DNA of 64,000 nt from positions 77,525,985 to 77,589,984 of the forward strand of contig NC_080067.1 of assembly GCF_949987535.1 (NCBI RefSeq), given 5' to 3'. This DNA is from Balaenoptera acutorostrata (Eukaryota > Chordata > Mammalia > Artiodactyla > Balaenopteridae). The notes below the pieces were generated by a model, which searched no databases, was not told where the DNA came from, and was given only the letters and a program-made list of their open reading frames with translations. The position numbers and the translations under genes are program-made. Positions 47,320 to 59,638 of this stretch are shown here, in pieces (position 1 is the stretch's first letter; every line of letters begins with the position of its first letter).

Positions 47320-47450
47320 GCCCTGGACCACAAGAAGGAAATCTGGGTTCCCATCCCTGGTCCAATATGAGCCCCAGGGTCTAACGTGCTCTTGTGCTCC
47401 ACCACTAGCCACCTCTCTGGACGTCAGTCTCCCCATCAGTAATATTTAGG
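47320..47450 (+). repeat. MIR relic
   Basis: 'aaagagccctggaccacaag', 'gaaatctgggttcccatccc' and 'cctctctggacgtcagtctc' weakly follow the MIR head and core. Confidence 0.4.
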
Positions 47451-47459
47451 GATGAAGTG

Positions 47460-47670
47460 AACATAGGTTCTCAATTGGAGATGAACATTAGACTTATTCA
47501 GGGCACTCTCTGGAAGTAATCCTGTCTAGATCCAACCCCAGACCTACTGAGTCAAAAATCTCTATTTTCACTGCATATAAAAATCACCTCAATTAAAAAA
47601 AAAAAAATCTCTGAGTGCTGGAACCCAGGCAAAGTATTTTGAAAAAACTCCCTGGGTGATTCCGATCAAA
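47460..47670. repeat. MER5A-like hAT relic
   Basis: 'aggttctcaattggagatga', 'ccccagacctactgagtcaa' and 'ctgggtgattccgatc' keep the order of MER5A. Diverged, with an A run near 47,594 and a duplicated 'aaaatctct' block. Confidence 0.5.
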
Positions 47671-49129
47671 AAACTTGCCTGGATGATTACAAGCATCCCT
47701 TCCAGCATCTTATAAAAGGCCACCCGACTTCTGGGTTCCTCTATGAAGAAGGTGTCGAACATACTGCCTTTCAAATCATTGGCTGGACGAGGTCAGGATT
47801 GTTGGGAAGGGCCCTCAGTTCCTGCAGAGAGGTGCTCTGTATATCCTGGGAAGCCCAGCACACACTTTTACCCAGCTGCTTCTGGGACATTCCATACAGC
47901 TACCTATCTCTGCAAGTCCAGCTGAACCCTCTGCCTTTAAGCCATCCTAACACTCTCTCAAACCATGTGCCAAAAAAAGCAAGCACCAACTAACCCAGAT
48001 CCTCCTCCCCAACTCTATACTCACTTCATCCCAAGTCTTGTCTTGGTGCTGTTCCTTGTTGATGATCCCATTTCTGCCCTTCTGGACTGGGAATCTGTAC
48101 TGGAGTCTCAGGCTTCCCTTCCACAAAGACCCTTGCTTGGGTTCACTCCACTGGCTTGTCACACTTTGGGCTATCTCAGGTAGAACACCTATCCTGGCTG
48201 GCCCCATACACATCCCAGGGACTATCTAAAGCTCACAGAACCTGACTGGCCAAGGGATAAAGGCATCATAACCTGAGGCCCAGAAGGACCCAAAGCCTTG
48301 GCATTCTGTTTAATTCTGAGTTTGGGCCTTAGCCACCTCTCTGCTCCTCTCTTCCATCTGCACAGGTAACTGAGCATTGGATGAGGCCAATTTCATACTT
48401 GGAACAAGTTTCTGGAGTGTTGAATCTCACTCTGTTCCAGTCGTCAGCACAAAGGGCTATAGAGAGACATAATAACATGAAAACAAAATAAATAAATGTA
48501 AGTGTTTAGAACTAATCCTAAAATCAACACACAATGGAATAGAGCAGAGATTGCAATGTAACCTTAAGGAGACCAACTAGGTCCCTGGCCAGGAAAATTG
48601 GCAGTAACCTGATAGAATACATTAATAAGTCTTAAAATATAAGCTGTCAATCAAAAGACTGAGAATCTCAGAGGCGAATGTGACAGCGCCCATGTGAGCC
48701 CTGTTTTGGGAGGAGAAAACCACAGGCATGGGCTTTAGAGCACATGGTTTCACTGCCCACCATCCCGTCCATCTTCCCTTAAATTTCTATATACACACTC
48801 CTATATGTATAGCCTGACATGTCTACCGGCAGCCCCAAAGATGAAAACCTAGGAATCCTGAGAACACTGTCGATTTGGCGTCCACAATCCCAAGCTAAAA
48901 GGATATCCTCAGACTATCAGCTCCCTAGCTTCTAAACTTCTGTATCCAGAGTCACTCACTTGAGTCACCTCGAAAGAAGAGTTGCTTTAGATGAATTCAG
49001 AGAAGAAAGTAGGCCAGAACAATTCTTAAGGATAATAATAGTTCATTTATCTATTAACACTACAATTTACAGACTGCTTCATCAGAAATCATGAAATAAT
49101 GTTTTTTATAATCTTGAAGTGAAGAAGAC
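47671..49129. other. Unique sequence
   Basis: No gene or clear repeat is recognised in this 1.5 kb. Short open frames on both strands near 47.7-48.2 kb have no motif. Confidence 0.3.
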
Positions 49130-50550
49130 TTTTCTAGGTGGGACACAAAATCTAAGTCACAAAGGACTGACACATCTGAGAACACAAATATTTTTAGACT
49201 TCATGGGGGAAAAAAGAGTCAAAATGTAACGAACTATAAAAAAAATATTTTCAATGTATATCAGGGACAAAGAAAAAAACCTAATTTCCTTAATAAATAA
49301 AGAGCTCCTTGAAATCAGTAAGGAAAAAGTCAACAACTCAACAGAAAAATGGGCTAAGGATATAAATAGTTCCAAGAAAAGTAAATGCAGTGGTTCTTAC
49401 CATATTAAAGGAGATCCAATTTCACTCAAAATAAGAGCAAGAAAAATTAATATTCCATTAGATACAATTTTTCACCTATAAAATTGGCAAAGATCAAATA
49501 GTTTGCTTACATTCTGAGCTGGGTATGGGGAAACAGACAATCTCATTCATGCTGGTGGATTTAGAAATTGATATAAACATGATGGAGGGCAATTTGGCAA
49601 CATCTATCAAAATCTTAAATGCACACACCTTTGACTCAACAATTTCACTTTTAAGGATTCATCCAACAAAATCCTGCGTATGTGTAAAATCACGGGTGAA
49701 CAAGGTAGTAACTGCAGCATTGTTTTTAATTATAAAATTTGGAAATAATCTAAAGGTACATCAACAATGGACTAGTTAAGTAAATTAAATTCCATACAAT
49801 AAAATACTCTGTAGGGTGGGGGAGGGATGGATTGGGAGTTTGGGATTAGCAGATGCAAACTGTTATATATAGAATGGATAAACAACAAGGTCCTACTGTA
49901 TAGCACAGGGAATTATATTCAATATCCTGTGATAAACCATAATGAGAAAAAATATGAAAAAGAATGTGTATACATGTATAACTAAATCTCTTTGCTGTAT
50001 AGAAGAAATTAACACAACATTGTAAATCAACTCTACTTCAATAAAATAAATTTTTAAAAATAAAATACTCTGTAGCTATAAAAAGAATGAGGCACCCCTA
50101 AACACACTGATTTGAAAATATCAACAAGACATTAAGTGAAAAAAAAAATAAGGTGCAGAACCTTTCCAGGGAGTTGAGAACTTGGTGGCAGGGAGGAGGG
50201 TAAGAAGACTTATTTTATTTTCTCTGTATACCCTTTTGTGTTTTCTGAATTTTCTACCATGTGGCGGTGCTTGAAAATAAGACAACAAAAATTTTAAATG
50301 AGTTTCATCAATGTAGTAAACCTATACGCATCGATATCTAGACGTCTATCATATTATTAAGTGGGGGAAAAAAGCACATCTCGTTTATATTGAAAAAAAC
50401 CTCTTTTGTTGTGTGTTGACATATGTGTGTTCATAAACGCATAGAAAAAGGCTTAAAACAAAACATACCATCTATTTACAGTGCTCACCCTTGAGGAGGG
50501 GAGTAGAATTGGGGTAGGAAAGAGAGAACCAAGGAATCTGTGCACTGGTT
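49130..50550 (+). repeat. Old L1 3' region
   Basis: Reads like the last part of ORF2 and the 3' UTR of an old mammalian L1: 'aacagaaaaatgggctaagg', 'catgctggtggatttagaaa', 'tttgactcaacaatttcact', 'ctaaaggtacatcaacaatg' and a 3' UTR-like stretch. It is interrupted by a younger L1 end at 49,815-50,058. Confidence 0.65.
49815..50058 (+). mobile_element. Very short 5'-truncated L1 insertion
   Basis: Only 244 bases of L1 3' UTR ('aaggtcctactgtatagcac', 'cctgtgataaaccataatga', 'aacacaacattgtaaatcaa'). The 17-base target-site duplication 'aataaaatactctgtag' lies at 49,798-49,814 and 50,059-50,075. Confidence 0.92.
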
Positions 50551-50569
50551 ACCTTTAAAAATCTGCATT

Positions 50570-50930
50570 TTAAAGATTTTTCTAATTGACCACCCATAAC
50601 TTTTTGTTTTGATTACTGTATTCTTTGTTTCTAAAAGTTCTATTTTTGGTTGTTTTTCAAATATGTTAGGTCATTTTTTTAAAGTTCCCTTCAGGTATTC
50701 CCAGGTTTGTCTTTTGTTTCTTTAAACAAGGTTAGCATACATTTTTTATGATCCCAATCTGTTAATTCCAACATCTGAAGTGTTAAAGGGTCTGCTTCTG
50801 CTGCTTCTTGTTTTTGCTGGTTCTCACTCATTGTACCTTATTTTCTTTGTGTTTGGTTCTTTTGAGCTGTGCACTGTTCATCGTCCTTGAAAGTTATTTG
50901 TGAGAAAGTAGGTGGCCAGGGCAACACTCA
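50570..50930. repeat. AT-rich interspersed-repeat-like sequence, unnamed
   Basis: 'ttaattccaacatctgaagt' followed by 'gtctgcttctgctgcttctt' and 'gctggttctcactcattgta' is familiar as part of a dispersed mammalian repeat, but the family could not be named. Confidence 0.3.
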
Positions 50931-50984
50931 GTTAAGGTCCTGCCAGGTTTATGGATCATCCAAACCCCCTTTTACTTGTAAAAA

Positions 50985-51180
50985 GCAGGCCCTGGAGTCA
51001 GGCAGTCCACGTTCTGTCCAGCTCTCCCATCAGTGCGGTGTCTTGGGACAATTTACCTGATCCCTCTGGGCCCAGTTTTCTCACCTGTAAAGTAGGGGAC
51101 TGTACCTCCCTCTGAGCTAATGGGAGATAATACCATATAGTAAGGCACTCAGCACATGCCTGGCACAAGGTGAGGCTTCT
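50985..51180 (+). repeat. MIR SINE
   Basis: 'ggccctggagtcaggcagtc', 'tctcacctgtaaagtagggg' and 'actcagcacatgcctggcac' are in MIR order. Nearly complete. Confidence 0.75.
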
Positions 51181-52855
51181 CTAAATCATGGCATCTATCA
51201 TTACTGTAACATTGTACATCAAGGATCTGACCCAAGGAGATGGCAGCAAGAATATGGAGAAGGGGAGGGCAGCTGGGAGGGAACAACTGGGAATGGGATC
51301 TCCCCCTAAGGAACCTGTAGGCTTTGCGGGACCAAGAGCCGCACAGGCTGCATCTCAGCACTTCTCACAGGCCACCTAGTCCACAGCAGGTGCTAACAGA
51401 AGTGTTACAGAAAGTAAGACGTGTGTGAAAGGGACTGTGTGATAAACAGTGTGCCCCCTGGGCCCTCAGGTCCTCCAAACTTGCTACCCAGAGAGTGATC
51501 GCCCACAGAAAGGCCACTTGGAAGTCACAGAGGCCCAAAGAAGAGGGGCAGAGTGCCACCAAGGCAACACCCTGGCTCCTAGAGCCCCCGCCCCCAAAGA
51601 GGGACAACGTGTCAGGGACAACGAGACAGGAACAGCCAGCAGGTTCCGTGCAGAGCAGCCCCAAAGAAACTCTACCTGCCCTCTGGCTGCAATGCCTGCT
51701 CACACCTCTGTGCTGCCTGGATGTGAACGTTCACACCAGGGTCCTCCACTGCCGGACCTTCACGACCATTGTTTGTTAATTCAATGACCTGCACCCACCA
51801 CTGCACCTCACTGAAAACCCTTTTGGGTCCACATATCCTTCAAGAGAGCAGCAGACGCAACTCCAACCCCAGGCCTGGGACAGATAGCGATACAAAAGGG
51901 GAGCATGCTGGCACTAGAGAAAACCCACAAAAGAAGCGAGTCTAACAACACTGAAATCTCATTTTCTAGAACACAAGGAACACAGATCTGGCAATCCCTT
52001 GGCATTTAAAGTAAGGTGCAAACAGCCTGACAAAACCATCCTCTCTGCTGTTAGTGTCTCTCCAACACAATTCCTCTGCGCAGTGTTTTTCCGTAAATCT
52101 ATTACTGATTCTTCACAGCCCCCCGCTGCGGAGCGCTGGAACTGTCATTCTTGATGCTGAAGGGGCTGGAGGCCAGGTAACTGCTGTGCTTCTTGTCTGA
52201 AGTCACCCAGGAACCTGGGGACATTTAGTCAGGTCAGCCCCTGGAACAGAAGCTGCCACTAACATCAGGGACATGGGTCAACAGCTCAGCAAGTGATGGG
52301 GGAGGATTACGACCCTGACGAAGTTACATGTGTGGCAGACACAGCACAAGGGAGGAGATGAGGAAAAAGAGCTTTGAAAAAGCCTCACATTTTTATTTCT
52401 AATAGAACGTGGAATTTGCTGCACATGGTGTTCTAGAAAACCGTCATCATCTTAAGCAAATCTGGTGCGAACCTGTGGCTAAAAGGGCAGCAGGCGCATG
52501 CATACACACTCACACGCTGGGATCTCCACCTTCCGGTCAGCAGAACTGCCAGCCAGGTCAAGAAAGATGAAAGGTGACTGGATGACCCATGCTAGCAGGC
52601 AGGGTGGTGGGCGGGGACTACAGTCTCATGGGTCACTCAGGCAACCTGAGTATCTCATTCCCAACCACCACCCGCCCCCCGCCGTGTTCTTTAAAAACCA
52701 AGCTGTACTAAACATGCTTGATGTGCAGCTACCCTGGTGATCCAGCTGCCCTGCAGCATCTAGCCAGGCTAGGAAACGCAGGTGCGGATAGTCAGGAAGC
52801 ATCTACCGTACTTCCCGAAGGTGCTGCGATGCCACTTTCAGATATCCCACAAAAG
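51181..52855. other. Unique sequence
   Basis: No gene is recognised. Open frames at 51,449-51,787 and on the opposite strand overlap each other and show no domain. Confidence 0.3.
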
Positions 52856-52859
52856 AGAA

Positions 52860-52960
52860 GCACCAATAATCTCAGTTAGGGAGAGTTTATAAAGCAGTTT
52901 CACATGTATCATCTCAATCATCCAAGACAATCAGGGCATGGGTTTCTATGCCAAGTTGGT
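52860..52960 (-). repeat. Weak MIR trace
   Basis: 'aaagcagtttcacatgtatc' followed by 'atctcaatcatccaagacaa' resembles the 3' half of MIR in reverse. Confidence 0.35.
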
Positions 52961-53009
52961 AGGGCAGAAAAGAGAGGAAGAAGGAGAGAAGACCTATAGA
53001 CTGAGACTC

Positions 53010-53715
53010 AAGCAACACTCACACATTGCTGGTAGGCATGTAAAATGGTACGGCCACTCTGGAAAAGCTTGGCAATTTCTTATAAAACTAAGCATGGAAC
53101 TACTATAAGACCAAGCTACTGTTCTTTCAGGCATTTATTCCAGAGAAATAACAATTTATGTTCACACAAAAACTTGTATGCAAATGTCCTAGCAGTTTTT
53201 TTCATAATAACCCCAAACTGGAAACAACCCAGATGTCCTTAAATGTGTGAACGGTGAAACACACTGGGGTATATCTATACTATTGAATACTACTCAGCAA
53301 TAAAAAGGAATGGATTTTGATACATGCAACAACTTGAAAGAGTCTCCAGAGAATTATGTTGAGTGAAAAAAAAGTCAGTCTTAAAAGGTTACATACTTCA
53401 TGATTCCATTTACATAGCATTCTTGAAATGACAAAAGTATAGAAAATGGAAAACAGATTAGTGGTTGCCAAGGGTGGGGTGGGGAGTGTGAGGAGTGGAT
53501 GTGGCTATAAAAGGGCAACATGAAGGAGCCTTGTGATGATGGAATGCTCTGTATCTTGACTACATCAATGTCAGTATCCTAGTGGTCATGTACTGTAGTC
53601 TAGCAAGATGGTACCACTGGGAGAAAGTTGGTAAAGGATCTCTATATTCTTTCTTACAACTACATATTCATCTACAAATAACTCAAATTTAAAAGTTTAA
53701 TTTACAAAAAGAGAG
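53010..53715 (+). repeat. Old L1 3' region
   Basis: 'attgctggtaggcatgtaaa', 'cctaaatgtgtgaacgg'-like and 'tactactcagcaataaaaag' blocks follow the end of L1 ORF2, then 'aacagattagtggttgccaa' and 'gtggtcatgtactgtagtct' from an old 3' UTR. Full of stops. Confidence 0.7.
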
Positions 53716-54125
53716 AGAGGAAGACTTAAGAGACATGTAGCCCTTGTCTGAATCCCGATTTGAACAAACCTATAAAAACACATTTCTAAGACAATTGAAG
53801 AATGTGAACACTGCTTGGATATTAGATGATAATAAGGAATTGTTAATTTTGTTAAATGTAATAAAGATACTGTGTTTATGTTAAAAAAAAATAAAGGTAC
53901 TTATCTGTCAGAGATACTTATCAAAGTATTTAAGAAGAAAATAATATGATATCTGGTGTGTGCTTTGAAATAACCCAGGGTTGAGGGAGAAGGCAGTGGG
54001 TGGGAATAGAGATAAAATAAGATAGGCCATGAGTTGATAACTATTGAAGCTGGGTGATGGGTATGACAGAGTTCATTATGTTATTCTACTTTTGTATATA
54101 TTTGAATTTTTCATAATAAAAGGTG
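53716..54125 (+). repeat. Ancient repeat, probably another old retroelement end
   Basis: 'gaacactgcttggatattag', 'aaggaattgttaattttgtt', 'tgggtgatgggtatgacaga' and a terminal 'tttgaatttttcataataaa' match a widespread mammalian repeat end. It may be an L1M 3' UTR; the name is uncertain. Confidence 0.5.
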
Positions 54126-54250
54126 CAGGAAAAGTCCCAGAGAGGACACTCACTGCCTTGCCTAAGGCCACACCATCAGTAATAAAGAGAAGTAGATGCC
54201 AGAGGCACCCAGCTACGCTGTGAGCTCAGAGCTGTGGCTCTCTAATCAGC
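54126..54250 (-). repeat. MIR fragment
   Basis: 'cttgcctaaggccacaccat', 'cagtaataaagagaagtaga' and 'gctgtggctctctaa' weakly match the reverse MIR head. Confidence 0.45.
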
Positions 54251-54629
54251 GTCGGGCACTAAGCAGCCCGGCAGCGCAACGATGGAGGCCCCAAGGGCCC
54301 AGGAGACCCAACATTCATCAGAGATGCCACGTGTCAGGCTGAGCGGGAGGCTCGAGCATATCCTGCCCTTCTGCAACAGAAGATACAGACGTTCTCAGAG
54401 GCCACACGACAGAAAAACCGTGTGTTCATCTGATCCACCTTGGAAAATGGCCAGATCGGCCCTCCTTGCCCTCTGTATGTACAGATGGCCCACCCTGTAC
54501 AAGAGGCCACTCCAGGGAGAAAAGGCAGGTCACGCTCAAATGCCACATTCTTCTCAAAGCCTGGCCCCAAATTCCCTGGCCAAAGGTGCGTCCTCCTTTA
54601 TCCTCTCACAGCTCTGTGCTTCCACCCCC
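54251..54629. other. Unique sequence
   Basis: Nothing is recognised. Overlapping open frames on both strands lack motifs. Confidence 0.3.
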
Positions 54630-55055
54630 GATCAGTTATCTGTTGCCGCGTATCAGGCTAATCCCAAACTCTGCAGCTGAAAACGGCAAACATTTATGAT
54701 CTCACAGCTCTTGAGACACTTCAACCACAGCTTAGCTAGATGCACAGGCTGCAACCGTCTCAGAGTTCACTCATGTGGCTGTTGGTGGGCCTCAGGTCCT
54801 CTGGGCTGCTGGCCAGAGACATCAATTCCTTATCATGCAGGCCACTCCACAGGGCAGCGTGTAACATGGCAGCAAGGGCTCAGAGAGAAAAAGATCTCCA
54901 AGATGGAAGCCACAGTCTGCAGTAACATAATCTCAGAATCTTTGCCATATTCTATACACTAGAAGTCAGTAAGTCCAGCTCACAATCAAGTGAAGGGCAT
55001 GAACACCAGGAGGTGGGGATCAGTGGGAACCAGCTCAGAGGCTGTGTACGACAAT
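54630..55055 (+). repeat. Ancient interspersed repeat, unnamed
   Basis: The order 'cagttatctgttgccgcgta', 'catttatgatctcacagctc', 'cagcttagctagatgcacag', 'actcatgtggctgttggtgg', 'catggcagcaagggctcaga' and 'aacaccaggaggtggggatc' follows a known dispersed mammalian repeat, about 425 bases long here. The family was not named with confidence. Confidence 0.55.
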
Positions 55056-57079
55056 CCCCAAAGTCCATGCATCTGTATGACAGGAATTTTAAATTCCTTC
55101 ACTAGAAAAGTCATGAGGGCAAGACCCACATCTGATGCACGCCTTTTCCCTTCCCCTCCCCTCCAGGGCCACCACAGACAGCTGCTCTGTGTCTTGAGAG
55201 CAGCAATCACACACCTGTCCCCTCCCACGCCCTTGCTGAAGAGGTAGGCACCGGTGGCCGGGTTTGGGACCACATGACCCCGCCTGCGCTGGTCCCAGCT
55301 GACTGGATCAATGACAAAAAAAGTCAACAATTCACGGCCTGCAGGCTGGCCAGAAGATTCTCTTTCAGGCTCTGAAATGGAAAGTACCAAGAGATGATGC
55401 CTGTCATGGGGAAGTTATAACAAACCAAAGCCCCACGCAAGCTTCGGTTCTGTGGGAACAGAAAAAAACACGTTTTTAAAAAAGCAGTATAGAGAGAAGA
55501 AAATGGAGAAGTATAGACGGAAACAGAGGTACCATTAGAGAGAGGGAAAGAGAACGAATCACCAGAACAGACGGGTCCCCAGAGCTGCCCCAAATTACAA
55601 GCTCTCTCCTGTAATAATCCCTCTTCTTGTGTTAATTTGCATGAGTCTCACTTTCTTAGAAGAGAGGAAGAAGAGAGGGAGGGAAGAAGAGCATCTAGGG
55701 CTCCTGGAAGGCCATCAGATGAGGGCCACAACACCCCGTCAGAAGGCTTGCAAGAGGGAGCTTACTTGAGGTTACCCACCAAATCAGCTCACGGTCAAAA
55801 GCTCACTCCTATCCCAAGCACTGTTGGTTCCCCAAATTCCACAGTTCTGTGATTAATGACTATAAGGGACAAACCTTATTATGCGATAGATGATGCTTTT
55901 AAAAAATATATCCACGTTGAACCTGACTACCCCAGTTCAATGCAGAGGGAAAACCTTCACCCACTGGACCCAGTCACCTCTCACTGCACCCCACACGCTC
56001 GCTCACCTCTCTCACTCACCTTCTCTTCTCAGAGGAGTTATGTCCCAGAGCCTAAGATGGGAGTAAGATTAGGGCAGAAACCAGCTAAGCCTGGTTAAGA
56101 AGTCAGTCCTGAACTAAGGCAAGAAGCTGGTGTGAGGGAGAGAAGCCACAAAGCCAAGGTTTAAGGCCACCTTTAGAGCTACCTGTGATGGCTCCCTGAG
56201 CAACAAGCAGCTCTAAACCAGTATTTTATCACCAGAACTCCACACCCATGGGGCTGATCCTATTCACTTAGTGGAATCCCTTGCCTGCTGAGAGTTCTTC
56301 TCCATATGTGATGGGAATCACCCCACCCATCCACCAAGGGCTTTCAGATTTTACAAAAAAGTTCAGGTTCACGTCATGTCCCATCTGCTTGACTTAGGAC
56401 TCTCAAGAGGTTTTCACCCCCCAAAGGTCCAGGTCCAGAGGCTGCCCTGCGGACACCCTGCGTGCTTGCAGAGCCTGCCCTCTGGAAGCCCTTCTGCTAG
56501 GCAGCGCGGTGACTGGGGGGTTATGTGGGGAGGCATTACGCGCCAAAGGAAGAGCTGAGCAAGGCCAGGAAGTCGGAAAGCCGAGGGCACGTTTGACCAC
56601 AAACAATTTCAGGCAGCCACTCGGGCTGGAACACAGCATGGCTATGGGGGAGCAGCCAGAAACTCTGCTGAAGGGAGTGGGGAAGGGGGCTAACAGGGGC
56701 AGCGAGGCTTCAATCCCTGCGGCGCTCTCTGTCTCTGGAGGCCCAGGCACGGCCAGGCACATTCCAAAGGACGTCCAGAGCCAGAGTAAGTGGGTGGGGA
56801 AATGGAAGGAAGAGCAGGCCTGAGATTCATTCCAAGATGCTTAACCAGTAGGACCTGGTCATCAGCAATTACACACACAGCTTGCGTAGAGAAATAGAGT
56901 CTCCTCCTGCCAGGGGACGATGCACAAAGACAGGGACAAGGAGAAGATGCTCATTAATGTACTTAATGTCAACCGCAGAGGTGCTTGCTGGACACGCTGG
57001 ACCGATGGATTTGGGATCTGCTGCCACCTGAAGAGACAGCATCCCTAGGGCGTGCTGGCCTCCGCCCAGGCTGAGAGGC
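55056..57079. other. Unique sequence
   Basis: About 2 kb without a recognised gene or repeat. Several GC-rich open frames on both strands at 56.4-56.9 kb overlap and are judged chance. Confidence 0.3.
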
Positions 57080-57485
57080 AGGCTGCCCAGCACCACCCTC
57101 GCCCAGAATACCTGCCCTTCTCCTCCCTCACCCTCAACCCCGCAGCCTTCAAGGCCTGGCAGAAACCCACCTCATCCTCCTCAACGAAGTATCCCCTCTG
57201 AACGCTGGCAGAACTGATGGTATCTGGTCCATTCTCCATGCAAATAATCTGACACAATCTCCCCAGACCAGGCCCAGGGCTGCTGACCTCTAACGTCTGG
57301 CTCTGCGAGTACCCACTCGCTTGGGCTCTCTCCCAACCAGAAGGCGAGCACCTGGAGGGCAGGGCAGGTGCACCCACTCAGCGCCCAGTGTATGGCAAGA
57401 GACAGCCGCCCCTTCACAGGTGACACGTTGCCGAGAATAAACGCTGCTTAACCTCTTGACGTCAATAAATGTTGGCTGATACCTT
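57080..57485 (+). repeat. L2 LINE 3' relic
   Basis: 'ttcaaggcctggcagaaacc', 'cacctcatcctcctcaacga', 'gcgagcacctggagggcagg' and 'ccagtgtatggcaag' follow the terminal part of L2, with about 130 unrelated or diverged bases in the middle. Confidence 0.6.
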
Positions 57486-57864
57486 TGACTGGTAGCCAAG
57501 AATTTAAAAGAGGATCTTGAAAAGTCAAAAGACAGAATCTAATGGGGGGACCAAAATGGAAGGTATTACTGTTCAATTTGGCAACTGTCTTCATTAGCTT
57601 ACAAAGAGCTCCTGGCATTAAGTTAATAGAAAGTGGTCTGTGTCACCTTATTACTTTTAGCATTTTATGGGAAATCTGCTCAGTCGTCCCCTTTCAGAGT
57701 AAGAAGACTGAAATGCCTCAAATTTTTTCCATAGGAGCTGCCAGAAAACGGTTTTCACTGCAACCACTGGACACATGTTTATAACCTTTGTTCAGTATTT
57801 ACTCAGATGTTTTCACCCAGGCAAGTTCCTGAGTATCTGTTTTTCCTTTTGCTTTCTTCCTCAG

Positions 57865-58115
57865 GAGAACTCCTGCTCCTCATGCCACGCTGAACACTGG
57901 CAGTCAGGGCATCACAGGCTGCAGCAGGAAATCAGGACCCACCGTGCTTCCTCAAGGCTTGAGGGGACCCATCAAGAAGCGGTCGTCCAGAAAACCCAAG
58001 CTCCTGGTTGTGATTAACGCACAAAGAACATCCAGTTTCTCTGCAATTTATCAGAAGCTGCTGGACTTCATCCCCAGGCAGTTCCAAACGGGCTTAAGAA
58101 AAAGTGCTGAGGCAG
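57865..58115 (+). CDS. Possible host exon, unrecognised
   Basis: A long pyrimidine tract and AG ('ccttttgctttcttcctcag') end at 57,864. From there one frame stays open for 98 codons, to 58,159, reading for example KKRSSRKPKLLVVINAQR and SAIYQKLLDFIPRQFQ. A GTGAGT donor-like site lies at 58,116, giving a 251-base candidate exon; a second GT (GTGACC) lies at 58,139. The part after the donor looks unlike coding sequence. No family is recognised, and no other exon of the same gene was found in the window, so this may be chance or a decayed exon. Confidence 0.25.
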
Positions 58116-58176
58116 TGAGTCGGCTCTGGCATACGAAGGTGACCCACAAAATAGGCTAATTCAAGATACACACCTA

Positions 58177-58511
58177 GGGGCTTCCCTGGTGGCGCAGTGG
58201 TTAAGAATCCACCTGCCAGTGCAGGGGACACGGGTTCGAGCCCTGGTCTGGGAAGATCCCACATGCCGCGGAGCAACGAAGCCCGTGCACCGCAACTACT
58301 GAGCCTGTGCTCTAGAGCCCGCGAGCCACAACTACTGAGCCTGCGCACCTAGAGCCCGTGCTCCACAGGAAAAGCCACCGCAATAAGAAGCCTGTGCACC
58401 GCAACGAAGAACAGCCCTCGCTCGCCACAACTAGAGAAAGCCCGCGCACAGCAACGAAGACCCAACGCAGCCAAAAATAAATAAATAATTAATTAATTAA
58501 TTTAAAAAAAA
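58177..58511 (+). mobile_element. CHR-type SINE (copy H)
   Basis: It starts 'ggggcttccctggtggcgca', has the B box 'ggttcgagcc', and ends in (AAAT)n, AATT repeats and an A run. The target-site duplication 'aagatacacacct' (58,163-58,175) recurs as 'aagatacactcct' at 58,512-58,524 with one mismatch. Confidence 0.94.
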
Positions 58512-58539
58512 AAGATACACTCCTAACAGAAACGTATTC

Positions 58540-58975
58540 ATTTAATTCACTTGACAGAGATTTCCTGAATGCCCACTACGTGCGTGGTATTATTCTAGGC
58601 ACCGGGAGCAGAGCAATGAACAAAACACATAAGACTCCCTGCCCTCGTGGAACCTACATTTGGGTATGGGAGACAGACGATCAAAGAAGAAAGTAAAATA
58701 CATTCTGTGTCAGATGGGATAAGGACTATGAAGAAAAATAAAGCCATGCAGGGGTCATAGCAGGGTGCTCCAGAGGGGGTGGGTACACCGTTACACAGGA
58801 TGCTCAGGGATGCCTCACCAAGGAGGTGACAACCGGACAAAGATCTGAAGGAGGTGAGGGAGCAAGCCCTGAGGATCCCTGGGGAGGCTGGTCCAGGCAG
58901 AGGGGGCAGGGAAGCTGGTGCGACTGCAGGAGGATGAACAAAGGAGAGCTCAGGAGGAGAGGAGCGGAGTGGAGC
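58540..58975 (+). repeat. L2 LINE relic
   Basis: 'cctgaatgcccactacgtgc', 'agagcaatgaacaaaacaca', 'tccctgccctcgtggaacct', 'gatgcctcaccaaggaggtg' and 'ggtccaggcagagggggcag' keep L2 order over more than 400 bases. Confidence 0.75.
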
Positions 58976-59345
58976 TGACCGGCAGACCTTTAAACAGGAC
59001 TTCAACCCACGGGCATCGTAGGCAACATAAAGACAGGGAAGCAAGAGCGGTGAGGCTAGAACAGGTGGTTTCCAGCTACGATGCCACTGAAAGCCCCTGC
59101 GAGGATGCTAAAATGGCCAAACAGATTGTGGTCCGTAGCCTAAGTGGCCAGTCTACACTCTGGATCTTATCCAACCCCTCAGGCTGTAGGTGAGGACCTG
59201 CCCCCTAGCCAGGGAAAGGCCTTGCCCACGGGGCTCACAGAAAGGTAGCAACAGAGTTAGAAATTGCAGTCAGCTGTACCTGGGGTGGCCTTCAGGGCCA
59301 CACAGAATGGGCTGGCTTCCTCTTTCCCAGGACGGCCCTTCAGAA
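58976..59345. other. Unique sequence
   Basis: Nothing is recognised, though the left part may continue the L2. Confidence 0.3.
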
Positions 59346-59357
59346 GGCATCAAGTCT

Positions 59358-59624
59358 ACACAGACTTAAAGAACAGACTTATGGTTGCCAAGGGGGAGGG
59401 ATGGAGGGGGAGTTTGGGGTCAACAGAAGCAAAGTATTACATATAGAATGGATAAACAAGGACCTACTGTCTAGCACAGGGAACTATATTCAATATCCTG
59501 TGATAAACCATAATGGAAAAAAATATGAAAAAGAATGTATATATGTGTATAAGTGAATCACTTTGCTGTATAGCAGAAACTAACACAACATTGTAACTCG
59601 ACTCTACTTCAATTAAGAAAAAAC
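59358..59624 (+). mobile_element. Short 5'-truncated L1 insertion
   Basis: 267 bases of L1 3' UTR of the same type as 49,815-50,058 ('aaggacctactgtctagcac', 'cctgtgataaaccataatgg'). The target-site duplication 'aaggcatcaagtct' (59,344-59,357) recurs as 'aaggcagcaagtct' (59,625-59,638) with one mismatch. Confidence 0.88.
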
Positions 59625-59638
59625 AAGGCAGCAAGTCT

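Noticed and set aside
51449..51787. 112-codon overlapping open frames on both strands
   Set aside because: GC-rich composition gives open frames in several phases; no motif, no splice-site pattern.
54986..55390. 134-codon minus-strand open frame
   Set aside because: Its C-terminal end lies within an ancient repeat, there is no domain, and the splice and start context are unremarkable.
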